From Lachnospiraceae bacterium (GTDB taxonomy: Bacteria; Bacillota; Clostridia; Lachnospirales; Lachnospiraceae), in NCBI GenBank assembly GCA_021153325.1, contig JAGKTQ010000006.1, forward strand, positions 18,874 to 82,873: a stretch of DNA of 64,000 bases, written 5' to 3'. The notes beneath the pieces were generated by a model. It was not told the DNA's origin. It was given only the letters and a program-made list of their open reading frames with translations, and made no database searches. Shown here piece after piece: positions 1 through 9,021 of the stretch (position 1 is the stretch's first letter; each line of letters opens with the position of its first letter). Position numbers and translations under genes: made by a program.

Positions 1-470
1 ACGTCTTCACCTACATAACCTGCTTCTGTAAGTGTTGTAGCATCCGCAATAGCAAACGGTACATTAATGATCTTCGCAAGCGTCTGAGCAAGGAAAGTTT
101 TTCCGGAACCGGTAGGTCCTATCATAATAATATTGCTCTTCTGAAGCTCAACATCATCTACCGATTTTTCTGCCATAACCCTTTTATAGTGATTGTATAC
201 AGAAACGGCGAGAACTTTCTTGGCAGCATCCTGCCCGATTACATAATCGTCAAGAAATTCCTTAATCTCTATTGGTTTTAAGAGATTAATTTCCATTGCC
301 TCATTAACCGGCTCATCTTCATATTCTTCTTCAATAATATCTGCACAAATATCTACACATTCATCACAGATAAAAATTCCAGCCGGACCTGCAATCAGTT
401 TGCGTACCTGATCCTGCGTCTTATTGCAAAAAGAACATCTTATTTTGTCATCGGAATTCTTTCCTGCCAT
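1..470 (-). CDS. clpX: ClpX, ATP-dependent Clp protease unfoldase subunit (partial, C-terminus outside window)
   Basis: AAA+ unfoldase that recognises substrates and feeds them into the ClpP chamber. The 156 residues in the window begin with the ClpX zinc-binding domain (Cys12, Cys15, Cys35, Cys38, a C-X2-C-X19-C-X2-C arrangement) and continue into the AAA+ module with Walker A GPTGSGKT at about residues 118-125. The start is the ATG at 470, with an AGCTGGAGAAAA-type ribosome site just upstream. The gene lies 19 bp downstream of clpP and is probably co-transcribed with it. The remaining two thirds of the gene lie beyond position 1, so nothing can be said about its 3' end. Confidence 0.97.
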   Translation of the reverse strand, partial: MAGKNSDDKIRCSFCNKTQDQVRKLIAGPAGIFICDECVDICADIIEEEYEDEPVNEAMEINLLKPIEIKEFLDDYVIGQDAAKKVLAVSVYNHYKRVMAEKSVDDVELQKSNIIMIGPTGSGKTFLAQTLAKIINVPFAIADATTLTEAGYVGED

Positions 471-489
471 TTTTTTCTCCAGCTTCCTT

Positions 490-1092
490 TTATTTTATCT
501 TTTCCATTTCACCATGCTTTGTCAAAATATGATCGATCAGACCATACTCTTTTGCTTCCTGTGCTGTCTTCCAGTTATCTCTCTCGGTATCAGCAGCAAC
601 TACTTCAATATCCTTGCCACAGTTTTCTGCTAACATACGGTTCAATTTCTGTTTTGTCTGCAAAATATGCTTTGCGGCAATTTCAATCTCTGTTGCCTGT
701 CCTTGTGCTCCGCCAAGAGGCTGGTGAATCATAATCTCTGCATTCGGAAGTGCAAAACGTTTTCCTTTAGCACCACCCGCAAGCAGGAAAGCACCCATGC
801 TTGCTGCCATACCGATACAGTTTGTAGACACATCACATTTTACGAACTGCATCGTATCATAAATAGCCATTCCGGCTGTTACAGAACCACCCGGACTGTT
901 GATGTATAAATGAATATCCTTTTCCGGATCTTCTGCTTCCAGGAAAAGAAGCTGTGCAACAATAAGACTTGCTGTTGTATCATTCACTTCTTCTCCAAGG
1001 AAAATAATTCTTTCTTTTAAAAGTCTTGAATAAATATCATAGGAGCGCTCTCCTCTGCTAGTTTGTTCAATGACATAAGGTACTAAACTCAT
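490..1092 (-). CDS. clpP: ClpP, ATP-dependent Clp endopeptidase proteolytic subunit
   Basis: Serine peptidase that assembles into a tetradecameric barrel and degrades proteins unfolded by ClpX or ClpC. At 200 residues it has the usual length. The catalytic triad is visible as Ser98 in GMAASMG, His123 in MIHQPLGG and Asp172 in ERDNW. The gene is followed closely by clpX and preceded by tig in the same direction, the common order tig-clpP-clpX. An AAGGAGG ribosome site precedes the start. A good sigma-A promoter lies between tig and clpP, so clpPX can be expressed separately from tig. No CtsR or CIRCE operator was recognised upstream. Confidence 0.98.
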   Translation of the reverse strand: MSLVPYVIEQTSRGERSYDIYSRLLKERIIFLGEEVNDTTASLIVAQLLFLEAEDPEKDIHLYINSPGGSVTAGMAIYDTMQFVKCDVSTNCIGMAASMGAFLLAGGAKGKRFALPNAEIMIHQPLGGAQGQATEIEIAAKHILQTKQKLNRMLAENCGKDIEVVAADTERDNWKTAQEAKEYGLIDHILTKHGEMEKIK

Positions 1093-1136
1093 ACTTTTCC
1101 TTAACCTCCTTTAACCGCAGTTTTCCCTGCGATTTT

Positions 1137-1165
1137 ATGTTATCCCATACCGGAAGCTTTTGCAA
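1137..1165 (-). promoter_or_regulatory. Candidate sigma-A promoter of clpP-clpX
   Basis: Reading on the minus strand, TTGCAA (1160-1165) and TAACAT (1137-1142) are separated by exactly 17 bp. The leader to clpP is about 40 nt and carries a small hairpin, CGCAG/CTGCG, at 1117-1132. Assigned by pattern only. Confidence 0.5.
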
Positions 1166-1228
1166 TAAATTGGAAAGTTAATTAAGAATTTTTTAATGAC
1201 TTGTTTACATAGCAAGCCATAATTGCTC

Positions 1229-2578
1229 TTATTCTTCTACTTTTTCTTCTTTATCAGCTTTTTTTGCTTTTGTAGTTTTCTTTGCTGCTGCTTTTCCTTC
1301 TTTTGCATTTTCAACTACAAACTCAACTGCTTTCTGGATTGCAAGATCTTTCTTGATCTGCTCTGTCTGGTATTCATCTAACAGTTCTTTTACTTTTTCA
1401 GCGTCCATCTGATAGATGTCACCCATTCTTGCAAATTCTTTTTCTAAATCTTCTTCTGTTATTTCAAATTTTTCTGCTTCTGCAACAGCTTCTAATACTA
1501 ATCTGGATTTGATTCTCTTTTCAGCCTGTGGTTTAACCTGTTCTAACATCATCTGAACATTTAAACCTGTGAACTGGAAGTACTGCTCTAAAGAAAGTCC
1601 CTGCATCTGAAGTCTCTGTGCAAAATCATCTACCATCTGTCTCTGCTGTGTTTCAAGCATTGCTTCTGGAATATCCATTTCAGAATCTTCAATGATAGCT
1701 TCGATCACTGCATCTTCTTTCTTACTCTTAGCTTCTGCTTCTTTCTTCTCAGCAAGTTTCTTCTTCATATCTTCTTTGTATTCAGCCAAAGTATCAAATT
1801 CAGAAACTTCGCTTGCAAATTCATCATCCAATTCTGGAAGTTCTTTTTCTTTAATTTCTTTTACAGTACATTTAAATACAGCTGCTTTGCCCTTTAAGTC
1901 TTCTGCATGATAGTCTTCCGGGAAAGTTACATTTACTTCTGTTTCTTTATTTAATTCTGCGCCAACAAGCTGCTCTTCAAAGCCAGGAATGAAAGCACCA
2001 GAACCGATTGTAAGAGGATAGTTTTCTCCCTTACCACCTTCAAATGCAACGCCATCAACGAATCCTTCGAAATCAATAACAGTCATATCGCCATCTTTAA
2101 CAGCTCTGTCTTCAACGGAAATAGTTCTTGCATTGCTTTCTCTTTCTTTATCGATTGCTGCATTTACTTCTTCCTCCGTTACTTCTGTTTCTACTTTTTC
2201 AACTTTAACACCTTTGTATTTTCCAAGTTTCACTTCCGGTTTTAAAGCAACTTCTGCAGTGAAGACAAATGGCTTACCTGCTTCGATCTGTGTTACTTCA
2301 ATCTTTGGAGAAGAAACGATTTCTTCTTCACATTCCTTTACTGCATTTTCATATGCATCTGGAATTAAGTAATTTGCAGCATCTTCATAAAATACTTCTT
2401 TTCCATACATCTGCTCGATCATCTTGCGTGGAACTTTACCTTTTCTAAATCCTGGAACGCTGATCTTGCTCTTATTTTTCTGATAAGCTTTTTCAATTGC
2501 GCTTTCCAATTCTTCTGCAGGCACTTCAATTGTTAATTTTGCCATATTGTTCTCTAATTTCTCAAGTTGTAAACTCAT
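1229..2578 (-). CDS. tig: Trigger factor, ribosome-associated chaperone and peptidyl-prolyl isomerase
   Basis: Chaperone that binds near the ribosome exit tunnel and folds nascent chains. The 449-residue protein shows the N-terminal ribosome-binding region with the signature GFRKGKVPRKMIEQ (about residues 43-56), a central FKBP-type domain (about 150-245) and a long helical C-terminal substrate-binding domain. The last 20 or so residues form a Lys/Ala/Glu-rich tail, common in clostridial trigger factors. An AGGAGG ribosome site precedes the ATG. It has its own strong promoter and lies upstream of clpP-clpX. Confidence 0.97.
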   Translation of the reverse strand: MSLQLEKLENNMAKLTIEVPAEELESAIEKAYQKNKSKISVPGFRKGKVPRKMIEQMYGKEVFYEDAANYLIPDAYENAVKECEEEIVSSPKIEVTQIEAGKPFVFTAEVALKPEVKLGKYKGVKVEKVETEVTEEEVNAAIDKERESNARTISVEDRAVKDGDMTVIDFEGFVDGVAFEGGKGENYPLTIGSGAFIPGFEEQLVGAELNKETEVNVTFPEDYHAEDLKGKAAVFKCTVKEIKEKELPELDDEFASEVSEFDTLAEYKEDMKKKLAEKKEAEAKSKKEDAVIEAIIEDSEMDIPEAMLETQQRQMVDDFAQRLQMQGLSLEQYFQFTGLNVQMMLEQVKPQAEKRIKSRLVLEAVAEAEKFEITEEDLEKEFARMGDIYQMDAEKVKELLDEYQTEQIKKDLAIQKAVEFVVENAKEGKAAAKKTTKAKKADKEEKVEE

Positions 2579-2653
2579 GTTACACTTCCTCCTTAAATAA
2601 CCTTCTGTGAAACTGATTTATTCTAAAGTTTCCATAGTCACAGTCATTCTACG

Positions 2654-2682
2654 ATTATAGCATACCCAAAAAAAAATGTCTA
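2654..2682 (-). promoter_or_regulatory. Candidate sigma-A promoter of tig
   Basis: On the minus strand TAGACA (2677-2682), a 17-bp spacer starting with nine T residues, and a perfect TATAAT (2654-2659). The -35 box touches the stop codon of the upstream TM1266-like gene. The leader to tig is about 70 nt. Confidence 0.6.
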
Positions 2683-2922
2683 TGGGGCATAAATAACTTT
2701 AGAAGATATTCCTGCAATCATTCCAATTTTCCCTGACAGTGCACTGATCTTATCCTGTGGCGCATCTATGGCAATACTGATAACCGAAATATCTCTTTCT
2801 TTATAAGGCACTCCCATCCTCCCTATAATATATTCCCCGTATTCATGAAGAATTTCATTCAATCTTTCTGCATTTTCTCGTTTTTTTACAATTATTCCGA
2901 TCAAAGCTACTCTTGTTTCCAT
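2680..2922 (-). CDS. TM1266-like small regulator associated with iron-only hydrogenase systems
   Basis: An 80-residue protein with the ferredoxin-like/ACT-like pattern of the TM1266 family: it opens with an RVALIGIIVKKR strand, continues with YGEYIIGRMGVPYKER, and ends with a GxIGMIxGISSKVIYA strand. This family is named for co-occurrence with [FeFe]-hydrogenase maturation genes and has been proposed as a regulator, but its biochemistry is not settled. It is the last gene of a four-gene minus-strand cluster, 13 bp after the ABC permease-ATPase. No hydrogenase or hydE/F/G gene is present in the window, so a link to hydrogenase is not supported here by context. Confidence 0.75.
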   Translation of the reverse strand: METRVALIGIIVKKRENAERLNEILHEYGEYIIGRMGVPYKERDISVISIAIDAPQDKISALSGKIGMIAGISSKVIYAP

Positions 2923-2935
2923 TTTTTCTTCCTCT

Positions 2936-4321
2936 TTAAGAAAGCTTTATGAGCTCTGCCCCCATTGCCTCCACGTCTTCTTTTTGATGTGTGGCTACGA
3001 GCAAGGTTCTGTTCTTTCTATATTTTAATATAAACTGAATCATTTGTTCTCTCGTTTTTTCATCCAGACCAGTAAAAGGTTCATCCATTACAATCCACTC
3101 TGCATCCGACAAAAGCGCTCTTACGATTGCCACTCTTCGGCGCATTCCTCCACTGAACTCGCTGACCTTTTTCTCAAGCTCTTCTTCTGGCAGTATCTCA
3201 GAAAGTATCTTCGTTATTGCTTCTTCTGAATACCGTTTGGTACAGACCATACTTACATTCGTGATCGCATTCTCTTCCATACATAACCGATTTTCCTGAA
3301 ATACAGCAGCTGCTCTCCCCTTAGGTCTCTGCACCGTTCCCTTCTGATATTCACACAGCCCTAACAGAATACCAAACAGGGTACTTTTCCCCACACCGGA
3401 ATGTCCCATTACACAATAAATGCTGCCTGCATCCAGTTCCAAAGATAAATCACAAAAGATTTGCTGTTCTCCATAGCTTTTGAATACATGCTCCATGCAG
3501 ATCGCCTTCTTGTTCTCTTCCTTTCCCCATTGAGCCGTACCTTTCTTTCCTTTTACCCGGAAAGGCTTCTGTTTTATCTTCGTAGCTTTATCTAACAAAA
3601 ACAAAAATCCTTTTTCAAACAAAAAGCTTAATAAAATCACGACAAGCGTCCACGAAAATAATCCAGCCGTATTCAAATAAATCTTGGACATATAAATCCG
3701 TTCTCCAATAGAAAATTCCGGCGTACCGATCACTTCTGCTGCGATTCCTGCTTTCCAGCTCATACCAAGTGCCGCCTTGCAGCCACTCGTCAAAAATGGC
3801 ATAAGAGAAGGAAGATACAGAAAACGGATTTTGTTTGGAAGCGGCATTTCAAACACCTTTGCCATTTCCAAAAGTTCTTTATCCGTATTTTTAATTCCAC
3901 CTAAAACATTTTGAAAAATGACCGGAAGAACCATGAGAAATGTAACAGATACAGACAGTCTTTCAGACCCTGCCCATATAAGGAGAAGCACCACAAAGGA
4001 TGCGATTGGAACCGCTTTTATGAACTGCATAAGCGGAGATAAAAATTCTTCCACAACCGGAAGCTTTGCTGCTGCAACACCGAAAAGGATTGCTGCAAAA
4101 AAGGCAAGAAAAAAGCCTTCAAAAATATGCATAAAAGAATGACACGCTGTCTTCCAAAAGCTAAGTGTGAGCACATTATTTTTTAAATCTGCCAAAACCT
4201 CTAAAGGACTTGCAAGTAAGATAGAATTATGAAAATAAAGAGCAAGAAGCTGCCATACAAACAGCCAGAAAATAACGATCAGTAAACTTCTTATTTTCTT
4301 TTTTCCTGCTCCTTTCTTCAT
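2936..4321 (-). CDS. ABC transporter, permease and ATPase fused in one polypeptide (SsuC/SsuB type)
   Basis: A 461-residue fusion. Residues 1-250 form a BPD-type permease with about six membrane segments and the EAA-like loop (about 145-195) of the nitrate/sulfonate/taurine family. Residues 270-461 form an ATPase with Walker A GHSGVGKST (306-314), Q-loop Gln342, an SGG signature (390-392), Walker B IVMDEP (410-415) and the switch His in ATHQKED. The nucleotide-binding domain is short, about 190 residues. Having permease and ATPase in one chain is uncommon for this family, in which they are normally separate ssuC and ssuB genes. The cognate binding protein is probably the lipoprotein at 7788-8879, in the same cluster. 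The substrate is unknown. Confidence 0.88.
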   Translation of the reverse strand: MKKGAGKKKIRSLLIVIFWLFVWQLLALYFHNSILLASPLEVLADLKNNVLTLSFWKTACHSFMHIFEGFFLAFFAAILFGVAAAKLPVVEEFLSPLMQFIKAVPIASFVVLLLIWAGSERLSVSVTFLMVLPVIFQNVLGGIKNTDKELLEMAKVFEMPLPNKIRFLYLPSLMPFLTSGCKAALGMSWKAGIAAEVIGTPEFSIGERIYMSKIYLNTAGLFSWTLVVILLSFLFEKGFLFLLDKATKIKQKPFRVKGKKGTAQWGKEENKKAICMEHVFKSYGEQQIFCDLSLELDAGSIYCVMGHSGVGKSTLFGILLGLCEYQKGTVQRPKGRAAAVFQENRLCMEENAITNVSMVCTKRYSEEAITKILSEILPEEELEKKVSEFSGGMRRRVAIVRALLSDAEWIVMDEPFTGLDEKTREQMIQFILKYRKNRTLLVATHQKEDVEAMGAELIKLS

Positions 4322-4340
4322 TTTTATCCCTTTCTATCCC

Positions 4341-7300
4341 TTAGTCTGAATATTTCACGTCACCTTTTGTTGAATGCTTGATCACATAAAGTACTGCATC
4401 CGCCTTTTGAATCGCCTCTGCAATCTTTTCGTCCGTATTTAAATCCGTTACTGCAGCAATACCGATCGAACAGGACAATTCTTTTTCTTTTGGAATCTCT
4501 ACTAATTTTTCAGTCATATGCCCTATGATGTCCGCAAAACCTTTTTGTGCTTTTATCGTATTCAGAACGGAACGGCCGATCTCCATTGCCCGCTCTTTGT
4601 TTACGAACGGTAAGGTAATGAGAAATTCATCCCCACCAAATCTTGTCGGGAAACCAGACTCCTCTGTATGTTTTCTTAAAATCTCTGCGACCTCTTTTAA
4701 CATACGATCGCCTACTGCATGACCAAAAGTATCGTTATAATATTTAAAATTATCCAGATCAATATACAGGAAGGTGACATCATTTGTTACCTTATCATTC
4801 ACCCATTGTTTCAGCTTCTGATAAAAACCATCTCTATTGTAAAGCTTTGTAAGATAATCGGTAATAGATGATTTTTCCAACTGGCTGTTTATCTTTTTGA
4901 TCTGTTCTTCTCTTTCCAGTTTTTCAATAGAATTTTGGAGCTGCAACAGAACAAGATTGAAAAATTCCATGTCACTTTCATCTAACATGTATTTGGTTCT
5001 TGGTGCATTCCAGTTATCCTTCATCAAAATATACATAATGAAAATACTGTCCAGCTTTTCATCTGTATAATAAGGCAGGCAGACCATGGAACATACTTGT
5101 GTTATGCCAAATACCGAAATGATACGATTGTATTCTTTATGGTTCTTACGCAGTTTCGATGTTACGAAACCGGAACGGTGATTTGAGAAATATTCGGTAA
5201 TGATCTCGATTTCCTGCTTCGTTAAAGGTACTTCTTTTGTATCAAAAACCTGTGGCACACCATCTTTATAACGAATATAACTCATAACATCTATGTTAAA
5301 ATTCAACATAAACGTATTTAATGCATTTTGTATGAACTCATCGAAAGTTCTGTCAGAAATGTCAATAATCTTCTGCCAGACAGAAATAAATTCCATTCTT
5401 TTTTTCAGGGCTTCATAATTTTTTACGATTCCTGCCTGCTTTGTGGAAGCCTGAATCTCGGAAAGGGTAATATCCATAAGCTGTGCTACTTCTTTATGAT
5501 TCTGCACAAAGGTTCTGCCTTCTCGTGCTGCCTCAAGCATCTTTATTTTTTCTGAGACCTTACACTTCTTCGCATATGCAAACCCGATCTCCAGTTCTTT
5601 TTCAGCATCCTCTTCCCGTCCCATTTTTTTCAAAAGCTCTGCCATGGAAATTTCATACTGCACTTTACTGAAAAAGTAATTTCCGATAGAACGCTCCATG
5701 TAAACTCTCGCGATTTCCATAAATTCCAATGCGTTCTCCAACTTATCCTTTTCCATTTCCACCAGTGCTTTCACATAGTAATACAGGAAAATATCGTCAT
5801 CACATGCCGTATATGACAAATCCAGTTTGCTTTTTTGTATTTCTCCCTGTGCACTGCGATTTAAAATATGTCCTAAAAACTGGATAGCATTATCCAGATA
5901 GATCCTTGTATTATATCCCATGCCAAGTCGATGGCTGCAAAGTGCAAGCATACCAAAAATTTTGGAAATGTTACATACCCGCAGATCGTTCAAGTGCATA
6001 ATATTAATAATACGGATGCACGTTAACAAATAATTATAGGCTGCTTCATTTTCTCCAGCAAGCATGCAATTTATCGCCATATTATAAAGGGTCTCCCCTA
6101 CATAATTAATCATGCCAAGCTGGTAATAGATCGCTATCGCTTTATTATAGTAATTGTTTGCATCCTCATATTTCTCTGCAGCACAGTTGTTGTAACCAAG
6201 TCCATTGTAAATATCTGCCAATTTCATTGGATCGCCATCGCCTACAATTTCCATCTGCTTATAATAATAATAAGTCGTCACATCAAACAACCCATGCGAG
6301 GAGGAAAGCATAATGTTCTTACGATATGCTTTGAGGAGCAGATATTCGTTGCCGATCTTTTCTGCAAGTGCAATACCTTTTTTGAAATAGTGAAGATTTT
6401 CTCCTATCTCTTCTCCGTCTGCCAAAAGCTCCATGTCGTTGTCATAAGCAAAAATATAGGTATATGCAAGATGGTTTTCATAACCATACTCGATTGTTCT
6501 CTCTATAAATTCCGGTGAAATATCGGTGTCTGTCTTACAGAAAAAGATATTATGCCATCCTGACATTCTTACCATAACCTCTAAAAGGCAGGCTTTAAAA
6601 CGGAGTTTATTATTTAATTTTTCTTCCGCAAGAGCAATACAGGTGTCCGCACATTCTTTCGCTGTATTCAGATTACCATTGTACATCTGTGCCCGTCCAA
6701 GTATGTAATAGTAATTGAATTTCTTCTCTACCGATTTATCTTTTCTTTGCAAAAGCTGTAACTTATCACACAAAAGCAATGCATTTAGCACATCCGAATA
6801 GACGGAAATCATAGCATAGAGCATAAAAAAGTCAAATACAGTGTCTTCGTGGATAGACAGCTTTTCCACTTCAATCTTCCGATAAATAATTGCCAAATAA
6901 TATTGAGCCTGCTCAAAATCCAGAAAATAATACATATTATTCAGCTTTACTAAATATTCATAAGTATCTCCACTTTCAAAATGGAAATAACTTCCTTCTT
7001 CTTCTACGGCAATTTCATCTGCCGCACCACCATCTATAATACAATTATAATCTTCTAACTGTTCTACGAACTGTTCCCACACTGCCAACATATGCGTTGG
7101 TTGGGAATAAAGTTCATTAAAAGCACCATACACATAAATATTTTCATTATTTGCTTTAAACAATTCTAAAAGCAATGTAATGGTCGACTGTGATGCCATA
7201 TTTAAATTGTTCAGTATAAAAAGAAACGGATGCTTCTTTGCTAAGGAAGTCAAGATCGCAACCATGGATTTGAGCATCTGCTCCTTTTCATACTCTAATT

Positions 7301-7676
7301 CATCCAATAAAATTTCTTCTTTTCTTTTATAAAGAGTTTCTGTCAGCATTGCTTCAAATACGGAACGCTGTGGAATATAAACGGAAAACTGATCTATAAA
7401 CTCACGTGGTGTCTTATCCGTTTCAAAAGTCTTATAAATATTACGTATTACAGAAATAAACGGTTCAAACGCTTCTATCATTTTAGAACCATTAAAATGG
7501 CAATAACAAACATAAAATTCAGGATACTCCTGCTTGATCCTCTCTGCATCCTGCTCTGTAATTTCAAATGTATTATAATGTTTTACTATTGTAAAACCAT
7601 TCTCCTGTTTCCCTTTTACAAGACTTTCCACAGCCGAAGCTATGAAACTTTCGTAATATTCAGCCATAACAATCAT
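4341..7676 (-). CDS. Large soluble TPR-type protein with C-terminal GGDEF domain (putative diguanylate cyclase)
   Basis: A 1111-residue protein with no evident membrane segment. The N-terminal third resembles an AAA/ATPase-regulator layout (for example LTSLAKKHPFLFILNNL near residues 135-152) but no Walker A is seen. The middle is a long helical repeat region of TPR type with many Tyr-rich repeats. A GAF-like stretch precedes a C-terminal GGDEF domain with RFGGDEF at about 1012-1018. The active-site motif is intact, so c-di-GMP synthesis is plausible. The inhibitory RxxD site five residues upstream is absent (EESG instead). The gene lies between a substrate-binding lipoprotein gene and the permease-ATPase gene of an ABC transporter, 19 bp from the latter. 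Another in-frame ATG three codons downstream is an alternative start. Confidence 0.85.
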   Translation of the reverse strand: MIVMAEYYESFIASAVESLVKGKQENGFTIVKHYNTFEITEQDAERIKQEYPEFYVCYCHFNGSKMIEAFEPFISVIRNIYKTFETDKTPREFIDQFSVYIPQRSVFEAMLTETLYKRKEEILLDELEYEKEQMLKSMVAILTSLAKKHPFLFILNNLNMASQSTITLLLELFKANNENIYVYGAFNELYSQPTHMLAVWEQFVEQLEDYNCIIDGGAADEIAVEEEGSYFHFESGDTYEYLVKLNNMYYFLDFEQAQYYLAIIYRKIEVEKLSIHEDTVFDFFMLYAMISVYSDVLNALLLCDKLQLLQRKDKSVEKKFNYYYILGRAQMYNGNLNTAKECADTCIALAEEKLNNKLRFKACLLEVMVRMSGWHNIFFCKTDTDISPEFIERTIEYGYENHLAYTYIFAYDNDMELLADGEEIGENLHYFKKGIALAEKIGNEYLLLKAYRKNIMLSSSHGLFDVTTYYYYKQMEIVGDGDPMKLADIYNGLGYNNCAAEKYEDANNYYNKAIAIYYQLGMINYVGETLYNMAINCMLAGENEAAYNYLLTCIRIINIMHLNDLRVCNISKIFGMLALCSHRLGMGYNTRIYLDNAIQFLGHILNRSAQGEIQKSKLDLSYTACDDDIFLYYYVKALVEMEKDKLENALEFMEIARVYMERSIGNYFFSKVQYEISMAELLKKMGREEDAEKELEIGFAYAKKCKVSEKIKMLEAAREGRTFVQNHKEVAQLMDITLSEIQASTKQAGIVKNYEALKKRMEFISVWQKIIDISDRTFDEFIQNALNTFMLNFNIDVMSYIRYKDGVPQVFDTKEVPLTKQEIEIITEYFSNHRSGFVTSKLRKNHKEYNRIISVFGITQVCSMVCLPYYTDEKLDSIFIMYILMKDNWNAPRTKYMLDESDMEFFNLVLLQLQNSIEKLEREEQIKKINSQLEKSSITDYLTKLYNRDGFYQKLKQWVNDKVTNDVTFLYIDLDNFKYYNDTFGHAVGDRMLKEVAEILRKHTEESGFPTRFGGDEFLITLPFVNKERAMEIGRSVLNTIKAQKGFADIIGHMTEKLVEIPKEKELSCSIGIAAVTDLNTDEKIAEAIQKADAVLYVIKHSTKGDVKYSD

Positions 7677-7787
7677 ACCTTTCCCATCAGACAGAGTAAC
7701 TCCCCAGTAATTCCATCTTTCCTAATATCATATCACGAAATCTTGCTAAATTCTACAAATTATTTAGAACATAATGAATTTTGTTCC

Positions 7788-8879
7788 CTATTTTGTATAA
7801 TAAAAATCATCTGCCGGCATGCTGCCTCCAATACTTTCCGGATTCTGTTCCATCAGTACAGATAAGTAGCCTGAAAGCGCATTTTTCATCTCTTCCCCAT
7901 CGATACACGTAATGTTGCAGTAAGGGATTGCTTTCTGTGCTACCGGTGCTTTTTCCACGATACCTTGTGCTGCCACAAGTTCTGCTGCTTCTTCTACATT
8001 GCTGTTCGCAAATTCAGCACTTGCTCTATGTTCTTCTACAAATTTCTCTACTGCTTCCGGATTTTCCTCTAAGAACTCATTTCGTACTACAGTTACACCT
8101 GTTACGAGTCTGCTGCCACTTTCACCCTGCACTGCATCCCATTCTTCTGTCATATCAAATACAATTTTCAGATTCTCATTTTGTGCACATGCTGCTGTTA
8201 CGAAAGGCTGTGGAAGAAGTCCAATGCTTTCTGGCTCACTGGCAAGTACTGCTGCCACTTCAGTAGCTTCTGATTTGTATTCCAAGGTCACATCCTCTTC
8301 GCTCAGACCATTCTGTTCTAAAATATAATGTAATACATAATCTGGTGTAGTTCCTTTCCCAGTCAGGTAAATCGTTTTTCCTTTTAAGCTGCTAATATCT
8401 GTAAGAGATTCATCTGCAGATACCATGTAAAGTACACCTAGTGTATTAATATCAATCACGGTTACTCCGCCTTCTGTCTTATTATAAAGTACGCTTGCTA
8501 CATTCGCCGGAACAAGTACAATATCCAAATCTCCCTGAATCATTTTCGGAAGCAGGGCATCTGCTGCGGTTTCCATTGTAAATGTATAATTGTTTGCTGT
8601 ATTTCCCTCTTCCGCATCCTGCATCAGCTTTACAAGTCCCATAGAAGTAGGTCCTTTCAAGGAACCGATACGGATATCTGCTGCCGTATACGCTTCTTCT
8701 GTTTCCGTTTCTGTTTCTACTTCTGTTTCCACTGTCTGCGCTTCCTCAGACTGCACCTCTGTTTGTGTTTCTGCTACTGTTGTCTGCTCCGTGTTATCGC
8801 TTTGTGCAGAGCCACAGCCTGCCAAAGTGAGTGCTGCCATAGTGGCGGACAATAATAATGCCATTACTTTTCTTTTCAT
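7788..8879 (-). CDS. ABC transporter substrate-binding lipoprotein (NMT1/SsuA-like)
   Basis: A 363-residue secreted lipoprotein: signal peptide MKRKVMALLLSATMAALTLAGC with lipobox LAGC (Cys22), then a Thr/Glu/Val-rich linker of about 45 residues, then a periplasmic-binding-protein fold of the nitrate/sulfonate/taurine/thiamine-precursor class (IRIGSLKGPTSMG...; LKGKTIYLTGKGTTPDYVL). It probably delivers substrate to the fused permease-ATPase encoded two genes downstream. The intervening gene is a GGDEF protein, which is unusual. The ligand cannot be read from the sequence. Confidence 0.85.
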   Translation of the reverse strand: MKRKVMALLLSATMAALTLAGCGSAQSDNTEQTTVAETQTEVQSEEAQTVETEVETETETEEAYTAADIRIGSLKGPTSMGLVKLMQDAEEGNTANNYTFTMETAADALLPKMIQGDLDIVLVPANVASVLYNKTEGGVTVIDINTLGVLYMVSADESLTDISSLKGKTIYLTGKGTTPDYVLHYILEQNGLSEEDVTLEYKSEATEVAAVLASEPESIGLLPQPFVTAACAQNENLKIVFDMTEEWDAVQGESGSRLVTGVTVVRNEFLEENPEAVEKFVEEHRASAEFANSNVEEAAELVAAQGIVEKAPVAQKAIPYCNITCIDGEEMKNALSGYLSVLMEQNPESIGGSMPADDFYYTK

Positions 8880-8984
8880 TGTTTTTCCTCTTTTCTTTTT
8901 TCTCAGAACGTATCTTTGAAATTAGTTGTTCTGTCTTTTTGATTTTCTGTCAGGAAATGGAAATCCTTCAAGGTCATCCCAAGT

Positions 8985-9013
8985 ATTATACCATAAGAAC
9001 GCAACGCCGTCAT
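8985..9013 (-). promoter_or_regulatory. Candidate promoter of the ABC/GGDEF cluster
   Basis: Minus strand ATGACG (9008-9013), 17 bp, perfect TATAAT (8985-8990). The -35 box matches four of six consensus bases. It lies in the gap after holA and would drive the substrate-binding protein gene with a leader of about 100 nt. Confidence 0.4.
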
Positions 9014-9021
9014 TAACTTTG

